Source: CAZOWW01 sp964583765 (lineage in GTDB: Bacteria; Actinomycetota; Actinomycetes; Actinomycetales; Kineosporiaceae). From it: 31,261 nt of DNA. The notes under the pieces are model-generated. The model saw only the letters and a program-made list of their open reading frames with translations. It made no database searches and had not been told where the DNA came from. The DNA lies in NCBI GenBank assembly GCA_964583765.1, contig CAZOWW010000066.1:1-31261 (forward strand). The letters are read 5' to 3'. The position numbers and the translations under genes are program-made. This document shows, in pieces, positions 16,211-23,268 of the stretch (position 1 is its first letter; each line of letters starts with the position of its first letter).

Positions 16211-16635
16211 GACGCCCCCTGTGCCGCACGCGCGCTCTGGGCATGGACCGGGCCCAGGCACGCCCCGCAGTCACAGCTGATAGTCATGCAACTACGGTCA
16301 GTCATGGAGCCTAGAGGCGACAGGCCTCTCAGGCAATGGCATGGCCACCAGACATCCCATCTGTCGCCAGGACGCCACCGACCACCACCCGGAAAGGCCG
16401 TCCACCTGCGAGAGGTCCATGAGCCTCAACGAAGCTCCTGCGCACCGCGCGGCCGGCGGGGGCTTCTCCGCGGCCACGGGCAGGAGGCGGGCCACTCGGC
16501 CGCCGACCCGACCAGCGCTCGACCACGGCAGCCCGAGGCCTCGCTGCGGTAACCTGGGCACACGCGCACAAGGGACGCCCTCGGGGCATGGATCGATCAT
16601 GCCGCCCCACCCACTGAGGGCCCTCTCGTCGCCCA
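16211..16635. other. spacer upstream of tRNA-Arg
   Basis: No supported gene. It carries a short inverted repeat GGCATG-N7-CATGCC (16585-16603) and a TAACCT at 16550-16555 that could be a -10 box for the tRNA, with no obvious -35 partner. It should also hold the promoter of the minus-strand operon starting at 16210. Confidence 0.4.
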
Positions 16636-16708
16636 GCCCTCGTAGCTCAGTGGATAGAGCAACGGTTTCCTAAACCGTGTGTCGGAGGTTCGATCCCTCT
16701 CGGGGGCA
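16636..16708 (+). tRNA. tRNA-Arg (anticodon CCT)
   Basis: The cloverleaf folds completely. The acceptor stem is GCCCTCG with CGGGGGC, the D stem GCTC/GAGC, the anticodon stem ACGGT/ACCGT with loop TTCCTAA (anticodon CCT, reading AGG), and the T arm GGAGG/CCTCT with loop TTCGATC. The discriminator is A at 16708 and the full CCA end is not encoded. The integrase gene ends 24 bp downstream on the opposite strand, so this tRNA is the likely attachment site of the integrative element. Confidence 0.95.
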
Positions 16709-16710
16709 CA
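16685..16710 (+). other. presumed attachment site (tRNA 3' end)
   Basis: Tyrosine integrases of actinobacterial elements commonly use the T arm and acceptor end of a tRNA as attB. The integrase gene lies immediately beyond this tRNA. I found no second copy of the tRNA end in the window, so the core length is unknown and the far boundary is outside the window or degraded. Confidence 0.45.
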
Positions 16711-16731
16711 GATCAACAGGCTCTTGACCTG

Positions 16732-18057
16732 CTATTTCTCGGCACCACCTCCCGCCTCAAGATCGGCGTGGTGCGAGTTCTGGTCACTTTGGCGGTCACT
16801 ACGTCCCACGGCCAGACGCGCAGCGATCGCCGTGTACTCCGCCCGGACCCGGTCCGCGGAGACCGTCAGGTAGTGGTTGCGGGTGACCTCGGAGTCCGCG
16901 TGACCGGTCAGGGCCGAGACCACCTCGATGGGCACGCCCAGCTCGAACAGGTTCGACGTCGCGGTCGAGCGCAGGGCCTTGACCGACGGCACGGCCTTCA
17001 ACCCGTCGGCCGCCCCGGAGGCCTCAACCAGCTTCTTGAACCGTGCGGACACCCAGGCGGGTCGCCAGGGGTTGCCGTCGGGCCTGGCGAAGACCAGCCC
17101 GTGGTCCAGGTAGTCCGCCCCGAACAGGACGCGGTCGGCGTCCTGGCGACGGCGCTGTTCCTCCAGCAACCCGGCCACGTCCGGGATCAGCGGGTACACC
17201 CGCTCACCGGCCCGGGACTTGACCGTGCCGAACAACAGCCGCCGGTGCTTGCCCGGGCAGTACGGGCACGCGTGCAGGCCCTCGACCTCCACCAGGGCGT
17301 GACAGACCCGCAGAATCCCTGCCTGGGCATCGACGTCCTCCCAACGCAGCCCGCACAGCTCGGCCCGGCGCATCCCGTAGATCACGTCGATGGTCCACAG
17401 GACCTCCAGCGCATCCCCGGTCACGTAGGCCAGGAACCGCGACAGCCGGTCCGGGCTGACCTGGACCGGTGCCGGACGCCGCACCGAGGGGATCACCGCG
17501 AGCTTGGCCACGTTCCGCTCGACCATCTGCAACCGCTCGGCATCGGACAGCGCGGTCCGCAGCACACCACGGATGTTCAGCAGGGTCGAGGCCGTGGGCG
17601 CCCGCTCGGTCCCCACGCGGATCGACGGCGTGCTCGCGATGCGGTCGAGCATCGCCTGGACATGGTCGACACGTAGCTCACCGACCCGGTGCTGTCCCAG
17701 GTGCGGGATCAGGTGACCCTCGACGACACTGCGGTACCCGGAGATCGTCGAGGGCTTCCTGCCCGCGCGCTCCTTGGCGTCCAGCCACTGGATCAGCCAG
17801 CGCTCCACGGTGGCACCGCGGTCGCGCGTGTAGGTGTGCTCGGCGATGGCCTGACGCGTCTCGCGCTGGTGACGGTCGGCGGCCTCCTTGGTCGGGAAGC
17901 TCGGGGACCACTCCGGGCGGCCCATCCGACCGGTCACCGGATCAGGAAGGCCCATGCGGTACCGCCAGCCGACCCCGTAGCACCGGCACCAGCGCCCGCC
18001 GATCTTCTTCGGGTGTTCCTTGCACGCCTTGACGGCCTCACTCCAGGACCGTGGCAT
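16732..18057 (-). CDS. tyrosine recombinase / integrase
   Basis: The 441-residue product is a phage-type integrase. It has an N-terminal arm-binding region, a SAM-like core-binding domain (about residues 80-180) and a catalytic domain. Visible catalytic positions are R230 (GMRRAELCGL), K280 (TVKSRAG), R363, H386 (LTGH) and nucleophile Y396 (NHYLTV). Box II reads K-A-L-R-S (360-364) where H-x-L-R-H is usual. An insertion with ACPYCPGKH (C264, C267) lies between the first Arg and the Lys. The ATG at 18057 follows GGGAGG by 5 bases. The gene ends next to tRNA-Arg(CCT) and lies 72 bp beyond the excisionase-like gene, an int/xis operon facing its attachment site. Confidence 0.93.
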   Translation of the reverse strand: MPRSWSEAVKACKEHPKKIGGRWCRCYGVGWRYRMGLPDPVTGRMGRPEWSPSFPTKEAADRHQRETRQAIAEHTYTRDRGATVERWLIQWLDAKERAGRKPSTISGYRSVVEGHLIPHLGQHRVGELRVDHVQAMLDRIASTPSIRVGTERAPTASTLLNIRGVLRTALSDAERLQMVERNVAKLAVIPSVRRPAPVQVSPDRLSRFLAYVTGDALEVLWTIDVIYGMRRAELCGLRWEDVDAQAGILRVCHALVEVEGLHACPYCPGKHRRLLFGTVKSRAGERVYPLIPDVAGLLEEQRRRQDADRVLFGADYLDHGLVFARPDGNPWRPAWVSARFKKLVEASGAADGLKAVPSVKALRSTATSNLFELGVPIEVVSALTGHADSEVTRNHYLTVSADRVRAEYTAIAARLAVGRSDRQSDQNSHHADLEAGGGAEK

Positions 18058-18087
18058 CGGTACCTCCCGCGCGAAGTGGCATGGGGA

Positions 18088-18148
18088 GCGAGCTCATGCC
18101 GAGACCTCCCGCTGAGAGGGCCGGCGAGCTCATGCCGAGGCCTCCCGC
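18088..18148. repeat. 25-bp direct repeat between excisionase and integrase genes
   Basis: Copies at 18088-18112 and 18124-18148 differ at one base and start 36 bp apart. The second covers the last codons and stop of the excisionase gene; the first is a duplicate of that end, lying just before the integrase ribosome binding site. They may be arm-type or Xis binding sites, or a small duplication. Confidence 0.7.
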
Positions 18149-18366
18149 GGTCCGTCGGCCTCGGCGATCCCCAGCACCCGGAAGAGTTCGGCCCGCGGGA
18201 CGCGGCGCGAGCGGCCCACGCGGATCGTCCGCACGGGGAACTCGTCGCGTCGCAGCAGGTCGTAGGTGCCGTCGCGGGAGATGCCGAAGGCCCGTCCCGC
18301 GGTGACGACGTCGACGGTGACGGGCAGCGCCAGGAGTTCTTGCTGGGTGAGTGCGTTCTTCGTCAT
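18130..18366 (-). CDS. excisionase-like helix-turn-helix protein
   Basis: The 78-residue product is of the MerR/excisionase-type winged-helix size class. TVDVVTAGRAFGISRDGTYD forms the recognition helix region, and RTIRVGRSRRVPRAELFRVLGI forms the wing and C-terminal helix. This pattern is typical of proteins encoded next to integrases, where they direct excision or regulate the element. The ATG at 18366 has GGAGGG upstream; the longer frame to 18465 is Pro/Arg-rich and unlikely. It lies 72 bp upstream of the integrase gene in the same direction. Confidence 0.85.
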   Translation of the reverse strand: MTKNALTQQELLALPVTVDVVTAGRAFGISRDGTYDLLRRDEFPVRTIRVGRSRRVPRAELFRVLGIAEADGPREASA

Positions 18367-18501
18367 GGGGTCCCTCCCTGGAGTCGGCCGGTGATGCCTC
18401 GGGTGATCCGGTGGTATCTGGGGTGGCGCCGTGGGGCGCGGGCGTTCCCGTCGTCCGGGGTGCACGACAGTGGCTCGCCGGCTCGCATGCGGCCCTGCCT
18501 A

Positions 18502-19086
18502 CTACTCGCTGAGGCTGACATGGACGTGGTCGTAGTGGCCGCCGGTGACGTCGGTGGGGTCGTAGACCCCTCCCCCGTCGTAGGGCCGCCAGCCCTCGGT
18601 GTCATGAGTGCGGGACCAGATCCGGCCCTGCCAGATGACGTAGGAGACATCCAGCGCGCCCGCGTAAGTGCGCAGCCAGGTCGCCAGGGCCCATCCGCGG
18701 GCGATGTCCGCTGGGCCGGGGAACTTCCCGAGGACGCCGATGGTGTAGTCGCAGGCCCGGCCGAGCGGGTGGTCGCTGGTCGGGTTCCAGGCGTGGGCGT
18801 CCCAGCAGGTCACGGGGCCTTGGTGGATGTGGGCGGCCACCTGACCCAACAGCCAGGCGGTGGCACCAGTGACGCATCCGCCGGTGCCGGTCGGGTCCGG
18901 CAGAGCGCATCCCGTGGCTCCGCCGGGGTACCGCTGGGGCGCGGTGCCGGCCGGCGTCCCGGGTTGGCTCATGCTGGGGCCGGCGAGGGCGGTCCGCGCG
19001 TCGGCTTCGGCGCTGAAGGCGGCGCCCAACCCCAGGACGAGTTCTACCGGGACGGCGAGCGCCCCGACGACCAGGCGCGCGCTCAT
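18502..19086 (-). CDS. secreted M15-like cell wall peptidase homologue
   Basis: The 194-residue product has a short hydrophobic N terminus (LVVGALAVPVELVLGLGAAF) ending near AEA-DA, a signal peptide. A domain follows with SDHPLGRACD (104-113) and GHYDHVHVS (183-191). The SxHxxGxAxD plus HxDHxH pattern is that of M15/VanY-like zinc peptidases and related ARB_07466-type domains in actinobacteria; H106, D113 and H187 or H189 are the likely zinc ligands. Genes of this kind occur in actinobacterial conjugative elements and phages, where they would open peptidoglycan. Here it lies between the integration genes and the regulator. The start at 19086 has only a weak ribosome binding site. Confidence 0.75.
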   Translation of the reverse strand: MSARLVVGALAVPVELVLGLGAAFSAEADARTALAGPSMSQPGTPAGTAPQRYPGGATGCALPDPTGTGGCVTGATAWLLGQVAAHIHQGPVTCWDAHAWNPTSDHPLGRACDYTIGVLGKFPGPADIARGWALATWLRTYAGALDVSYVIWQGRIWSRTHDTEGWRPYDGGGVYDPTDVTGGHYDHVHVSLSE

Positions 19087-19485
19087 TCAGTGCTCGCCAG
19101 CCGTGAGTACGCCCGTCCTTCTACCGGTGGATCGGGCGGCAGCACACGTGCGCTGGATAGGGTCGGGGGCGTTCCCTGCCAGCAGACGATCGACCAGCCT
19201 TGGGCCTCCTCGCCCCCGGCGGACTGGAGCCGGCCACTCCATCGACACGATCTCCGGATGCTCATCCCCCACCGCCTTCGTTTACGCCAGTTAATGTCCT
19301 GGCTTCAAACTAAGCGGATGACGAGCGTTCGGCAAGAGGTTCGTGCCGATTCCGGGCGGAACGGTGGGCACCGGTCACCTGCGCCGCAGGGAGAGGTGAG
19401 GTCGGATCGTCAGATCCGCCTGGCGGCGTCCGTGCCCAGGGGGATGCCCGGCAGGACGCCAGGACCAGCGAAGGTGGAGGTGGCA
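19087..19485. other. divergent regulatory region of the integrative element
   Basis: No gene is supported. An AT-richer stretch around 19280-19315 contains the inverted repeat GCCAG-N8-CTGGC (19286-19303), a plausible operator for the EspR-like regulator. An in-frame ATG at 19318 could extend that regulator, but GTG at 19486 has the ribosome binding site. Confidence 0.45.
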
Positions 19486-19965
19486 GTGAGCCAGAGCGAC
19501 CAGGAGGCGCCAGGACGCCGGACTCTGGCCGAGAAGCTGGACCACCTGTTCGCCGTGGTCCACCCGGCCAAGGGCGAGTACACATACGAGCAGGTGGCCC
19601 GGGCCATCGAGGAGCGCGGGGGCCCGACCATCTCCGCTGCCTACATCTGGCAGTTGCGCAAGGGCGCCCGGGACAACCCCACCAAGCGGCACCTGGAGGC
19701 ACTCGCCGACTTCTTCGGCGTCGCCCCGTCCTACTTCTTCGACGAAGACGCCGCCCATGCCGTCGATGCCGAACTCGAACTTCTCGTGGCTCTGCGGGAC
19801 GGCGCGGTGCGGGACCTCGCCGTGAGCGCGCTGGGCCTGTCGGCGCAGTCCCTGACGGCCATCCAGGCCATGGTCGACCACGCCCGTCGGCTCGAGGGCC
19901 TGCCGGACCGCGCCGGCGAGATCCCGCACCAGGACGGCGACCCCACGCACCGCGCGAAGCAGTAG
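19486..19965 (+). CDS. EspR-like XRE-family regulator
   Basis: The 159-residue product has an N-terminal helix-turn-helix (LAEKLDHLFAVVHP, YEQVARAIEERGG, ISAAYIWQLRKGARDNPTKR, LEALADFFGVAPSYFFDE). A helical dimerisation tail follows (ELELLVALRDGAVRDLAVSA, SLTAIQAMVDHARRLEGL). Order and spacing closely follow mycobacterial EspR, a nucleoid-associated regulator that binds as a dimer of dimers. The GTG at 19486 follows GGAGG by 5 bases. In this setting it is more likely a repressor or maintenance regulator of the element than a true EspR. Confidence 0.82.
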   Translation: MSQSDQEAPGRRTLAEKLDHLFAVVHPAKGEYTYEQVARAIEERGGPTISAAYIWQLRKGARDNPTKRHLEALADFFGVAPSYFFDEDAAHAVDAELELLVALRDGAVRDLAVSALGLSAQSLTAIQAMVDHARRLEGLPDRAGEIPHQDGDPTHRAKQ

Positions 19966-20187
19966 CCGCCGGGCCGCCATGGCCCCATCGTCGCGCCCCA
20001 TGGGCGGACACCTCGACGACCCCGGTGGGACGCCGCGAGGACGCCCGGGCCGTCCCACTGCCCGTCCCGACACGTAGTTCCCCTGCCGCGTCGACGCCCG
20101 TTGACTGGGGTCCAGCGCCGGGGCGGGTACTGGTGGCGAAGCCGCCCGCCTCGGCGCCTCCACCACCGAGGACGGAGGGCGCACACG

Positions 20188-20517
20188 GTGAGCACAGGTC
20201 GGTCTCTGGCCATCGGGCTGATGCAATGCCCCGCGACGATCTCACCGGTCGACCGTCGCTGGGCGCGTGTCAGGCTGTCCCTGGCCGCATACGACCGGGG
20301 CTACGTCCTGGTCGACACGCTCGAGGTGTCCGCGACCACCGACCAAGAGGACGGCGGCGCCGACCAAGACGGCACACCGTACGAGGTGCTCGAACAGCTC
20401 GCCACGCACACCGACGCCCAAGCCGTGTTCTGTGCCGGGACGGTGGATGCTCCGCGCATCGACGAGATCGCCGCCCGGGTGCGCCTCCTGGTCCACGACA
20501 TCAACCCCTGGGGCTGA
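20188..20517 (+). CDS. small unknown protein, possibly resolvase-fold-like
   Basis: The 109-residue product is not firmly recognised. The alternating pattern (SLAIGLMQCP, RRWARVRLSLAAYDRGYVLVDTLEV, YEVLEQLATHTDAQAVFCAG, IDEIAARVRLLVHDI) resembles the alpha/beta fold of serine recombinase N-terminal domains, but the catalytic Ser and Arg set is not evident. Any relationship is structural or degenerate. The GTG at 20188 has GGAGGG 8 bases upstream. It lies 222 bp after the EspR-like gene in the same direction and converges with the DUF5919-type regulator. Confidence 0.62.
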   Translation: MSTGRSLAIGLMQCPATISPVDRRWARVRLSLAAYDRGYVLVDTLEVSATTDQEDGGADQDGTPYEVLEQLATHTDAQAVFCAGTVDAPRIDEIAARVRLLVHDINPWG

Positions 20518-20596
20518 GCGCTCATCAGCTTGGGGACTGGGCACCGATCGAGAACCGGGCCAGGGAGCGGCGACGCAGCATCCGACGCTGGCGACA

Positions 20597-21352
20597 TCAG
20601 ACGCCGGATCTGACTCCGGCGAGCGCCGCGCCGCAATCCCAGACTCTCTCGAAGGCCTCGAGATAGGTCGCCGTCACTCCGTCCTCGTCGAGCCGGCGCA
20701 GGTGCAGTGCCGGGGAATGCGAGGCCGCGAGGCCGAACACATGAGGGTTGACCAGCAGCTGGTCGTCCGCTCGGAAGATCGAGGTGTAGAGAACCGTGGC
20801 GTGCAGGCGCAGTTCCACTCCCGGGACCTCCAGCAACGGCCGGTAGTGCACCAGGGCGTTACGGACCTTGGCGGTCATGGCCTCGTTGATGCCCTCCTCG
20901 CCACCCCGCCGGGCGATGAGGGGGTCGTCAGGGTCACCCAGCAGGATCCGCACCCGGACTCCGGCCCTGGCCCGGGCAGCCAGGATGCGCAGGCATTCGG
21001 CGTCCTCCGCGAGGAAGAGCCCGCTGTAGACGAGAATCCCGATCTCGGCGGCGGCCCCCGCGAACAGAGCTCGCCAGGTGGCGCCGGGCACGGCACTGCG
21101 GTTTTCGTAGGTGGCGACGAGCTCCGGACTCACCGGGTCCGTGCCCGTGACCTGGGGCCACAGGTCGAACTCGTGCCTGCCCACGAGGTCCGCCAGCGCC
21201 CACCGGTGCCGAGCCTGGGGCAGGCGGCCGTCGAGCCAACGGCGGACCGTCTTCGGGTCAACGTCCAGGGCGGTGGCGATATCCACTTCGCGTAGCCGTG
21301 CCTGGGCCAGTGCGCGCTTGAGTGACTGGTTCCCCGGACGGACATCAGGCAT
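20597..21352 (-). CDS. helix-turn-helix regulator with C-terminal PLD-like (DUF5919-type) domain
   Basis: The 251-residue product starts with a helix-turn-helix (SLKRALAQARLREVDIATAL, DVDPKTVRRWLDGRLPQ). A C-terminal domain of the DUF5919/phospholipase-D-like type follows (EIGILVYSGLFLAEDAECLR, RAGVRVRILLGDPDDPLI, RLHATVLYTSIFRADDQLLV). The usual PLD motif HxK-x4-D appears as HAT, without the Lys, so catalysis is unlikely and a sensor role fits better. The ATG at 21352 has GGGAGG 5 bases upstream. It is divergent from the HD-domain gene, a pairing I associate with actinobacteria, with a repeated GACGTC in the shared region. Confidence 0.8.
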   Translation of the reverse strand: MPDVRPGNQSLKRALAQARLREVDIATALDVDPKTVRRWLDGRLPQARHRWALADLVGRHEFDLWPQVTGTDPVSPELVATYENRSAVPGATWRALFAGAAAEIGILVYSGLFLAEDAECLRILAARARAGVRVRILLGDPDDPLIARRGGEEGINEAMTAKVRNALVHYRPLLEVPGVELRLHATVLYTSIFRADDQLLVNPHVFGLAASHSPALHLRRLDEDGVTATYLEAFERVWDCGAALAGVRSGV

Positions 21353-21383
21353 GAGAACCTCCCGAACTCACCGCGACGCTAAC

Positions 21384-21408
21384 ACAAGACGTCCCAAGAC
21401 GTCCTTGT
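21384..21408. promoter_or_regulatory. operator-like repeat in the divergent regulator/HD promoter
   Basis: Two GACGTC palindromes (21388-21393 and 21398-21403) lie exactly 10 bp apart, one helical turn, and are bracketed by ACAAG (21384-21388) and CTTGT (21404-21408). The region is 32-68 bp from the two starts. It is a strong candidate binding site for the adjacent regulator. Confidence 0.5.
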
Positions 21409-21451
21409 TGCGGTGGGCGGTAGCCAGAGCCACGCGACCTACGCTCCGACC

Positions 21452-22228
21452 ATGGGACCTGCCCCAGGGGACGAGCCGCGCCGTGCCGAGGAACTCGCCC
21501 GGAGCCTGCTCGCGGAGGCGCTCCCCCGCCGCTGGGCCCACACCCAGGGCGTAGCTCGTAGGGTTCGAGAGCTCGCGCCACTACTTGGGTCGGACACCGA
21601 CCTGGTCGAGACCGCCGCTTGGCTGCATGACATCGGCTACAGCCCAGGGCTGGTCGACACAGGCCTCCACTCCTTGGACGGTGCGAGGTTCCTGCGGTAC
21701 GGGGCGATAAGCGAACGGTTGGATACGCGAACAGTCAACGAGGACGCAACACGCAAGGACAGCGGATGCCACGGCACATCCTGCGCAGAGGCAAGCCAAC
21801 CGGCCCCGGGGCGGCCAAGAGGGAACTTGAGCTCGGCGTTCCCCATCGCGGTTCCCGGTCTCGTCGCCCACCACACATACGCCCGCTTCGAAGCCGAGGA
21901 GCGCGGCCTTCAGAACCTGCTCGACACGGAGTTCTCACTCACAGCTATCAAGCCCGAGCTACTCGCGGCGCTTACTGTCGCAGACCTGACGACAAGCCCC
22001 AACGGACTCACCGTGGCCCCGAATATGCGGCTTGCGGAAATCTCTGCGAGATATCCTTTCGATCACCCTGTCTCCAGGGCCATCAGACGCGCCAAGCCTG
22101 AGGCCTTGGACATGTGCGCCCACCTCTACCGTGAACACAGGAGCCTCCGCGCACCACCGCACGGTCCTTCCGACCCTCCGCCAAAGACAACGGGAGGCCG
22201 TTTCTCACCCAGGACATCGGCACGCTGA
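21452..22228 (+). CDS. HD-domain protein with an internal insertion
   Basis: The 258-residue product contains an HD-family metal-dependent phosphohydrolase domain: H30 (WAHTQGVARRV), H59-D60 (AAWLHDIGYSPGLVDTG), H140-H141 (LVAHHTYA) and D178 (VADLTTSP). In relatives, as I recall them, LDGARFLR is followed after about ten residues by VAHH. Here about 50 residues of atypical composition (83-135, Ser/Thr/Pro/Gly-rich with several Cys) intervene, so roughly 40 residues look inserted in frame. The C-terminal tail after about 235 is also Pro/Arg-rich and may be a readthrough extension. The substrate is unknown; nucleotides are typical for HD proteins. It is divergent from the DUF5919-type regulator. 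Confidence 0.75.
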   Translation: MGPAPGDEPRRAEELARSLLAEALPRRWAHTQGVARRVRELAPLLGSDTDLVETAAWLHDIGYSPGLVDTGLHSLDGARFLRYGAISERLDTRTVNEDATRKDSGCHGTSCAEASQPAPGRPRGNLSSAFPIAVPGLVAHHTYARFEAEERGLQNLLDTEFSLTAIKPELLAALTVADLTTSPNGLTVAPNMRLAEISARYPFDHPVSRAIRRAKPEALDMCAHLYREHRSLRAPPHGPSDPPPKTTGGRFSPRTSAR

Positions 22229-22875
22229 CGGTGCCGACGAACCCCGTCAAGTCTCAGCCAGCACCATCTCCAACTCATGGTGGCCTCCGCGTAGGGCTCG
22301 GCGGTCCGGGAGCATGTCCAGCATCTGCCAAGTGACCAGCGGCACATCCTCCTGACCGTTTGGGCGGTCACGGACGACATCCTTTGGGCGGATGTGGGAA
22401 AATACACATACAGGGACGGTCAGCCTCCGGCTGATCGCTTTGGACGTCAAGCACCCTCCATGATCATCCAAGTCGGCCGGCCCGCTCCGCTTGCACACCC
22501 CCAGACCCCACCATGTCGCCACACACCGTACGCCCCACTATGAACAGGCCCTGCGGCCGAAGGGACCACAGCGGCGATTCGCTGTCATAGGTGATGGTCG
22601 TCGGGCAGTAGGTCCACTCGTTGTCGTGCATGTCGGCGGAAGGCTGGACTTGATCACCCACGCGGCCCCCCATAGGCCACATCGGTGCGTGCCGTCAGCG
22701 AGTAATCCACACCCGAGCCCGAGCCCGTGGCGCAGGGCAGGAACTCCGTCCACCGCTACTTCGGCAGTCTTGCCGTCGCTGTCAACGCCGGGACAATAGT
22801 CGCCTGCGACTGAAGATCGCCAAACAATAGCCTCCCGACACAAAGTTGTCCATGGGTCTTCACGACAATCGCCAA
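22229..22875. other. gene-poor stretch with decayed RHS remnants
   Basis: No intact gene is supported. The right half carries a recognisable fragment of RHS core (annotated separately). The left half has one minus-strand open frame (22247-22522) without a good start signal or family match; it may be a remnant of a toxin tip or orphan immunity gene. Confidence 0.5.
22560..22725 (-). pseudogene. decayed RHS/YD-repeat core fragment
   Basis: On the minus strand, VDYSLTARTDVAY in one frame and, after frame breaks, MHDNEWTYCPTTITYDSES match VDYSLTARTDLTY and MHDNGWTYYTTTTSYDGES of the intact RHS gene (about 25990-26130). The DNA is also clearly related. Frameshifts and substitutions show it is no longer coding. 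It lies downstream of the immunity gene in the same orientation, where displaced RHS ends are typically found. Confidence 0.75.
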
Positions 22876-23268
22876 TCATTCAGGTTCAAAGAGCACGCTC
22901 CCCGTATCCGCAACACCGCTCAAAACGTACCCCCTGAGGCTCTCGACCGCGTCATCAAGGCGCACCAATGAATCCACCGGGGCTTCGCTCCAGGACCCAA
23001 AGTAGTCGAAGACCATCCATTCACCGTCACCATGACCGATACTATGAAAAGATTCCCCTAAGGAATTGGTGAAGACCAGATACGCCCGCATACCATCCGT
23101 CGACAGAGCCAAGCTGCTTCCATCGCCCCGAATAAGTTCAAGCGTGGGGTGACCTCGCCCCGAACTGAGGCTCAGGATTGCGGAAATCAAGGTTGAGATA
23201 TCACGCTCCGAGCAATCAGCAATCTCAATCGATTCGTCAATAGTGGGGTCATAATACGACGCGCGCAT
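22876..23268 (-). CDS. probable Imm1-type immunity protein
   Basis: The 130-residue product is acidic and looks mostly beta (AYLVFTNSLGESFHSIGHGDGEWMVFDYFGSWSEAPVDSLVRLDDAVESLRGYVLSGVADTGSVLFEP, here residues 62-129). The order of elements fits the Imm1 family: two-stranded hairpin, Y-F-G-S/W, Pro, helix with A/S-L-R-Y, then a short closing strand. That family is usually encoded next to deaminase toxins. Its ATG overlaps the RHS toxin stop by one base (TGATG), so translation is coupled. Base composition is lower in GC than the surroundings, like the toxin tip. The family assignment is from pattern, not a search. Its role would be to bind and block the toxin inside the producing cell. Confidence 0.72.
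   Translation of the reverse strand: MRASYYDPTIDESIEIADCSERDISTLISAILSLSSGRGHPTLELIRGDGSSLALSTDGMRAYLVFTNSLGESFHSIGHGDGEWMVFDYFGSWSEAPVDSLVRLDDAVESLRGYVLSGVADTGSVLFEPE

Noticed and set aside
16298..16673. Short open frames on both strands before tRNA-Arg
   Set aside because: No start signals and no family resemblance; the plus-strand frame runs into the tRNA gene.
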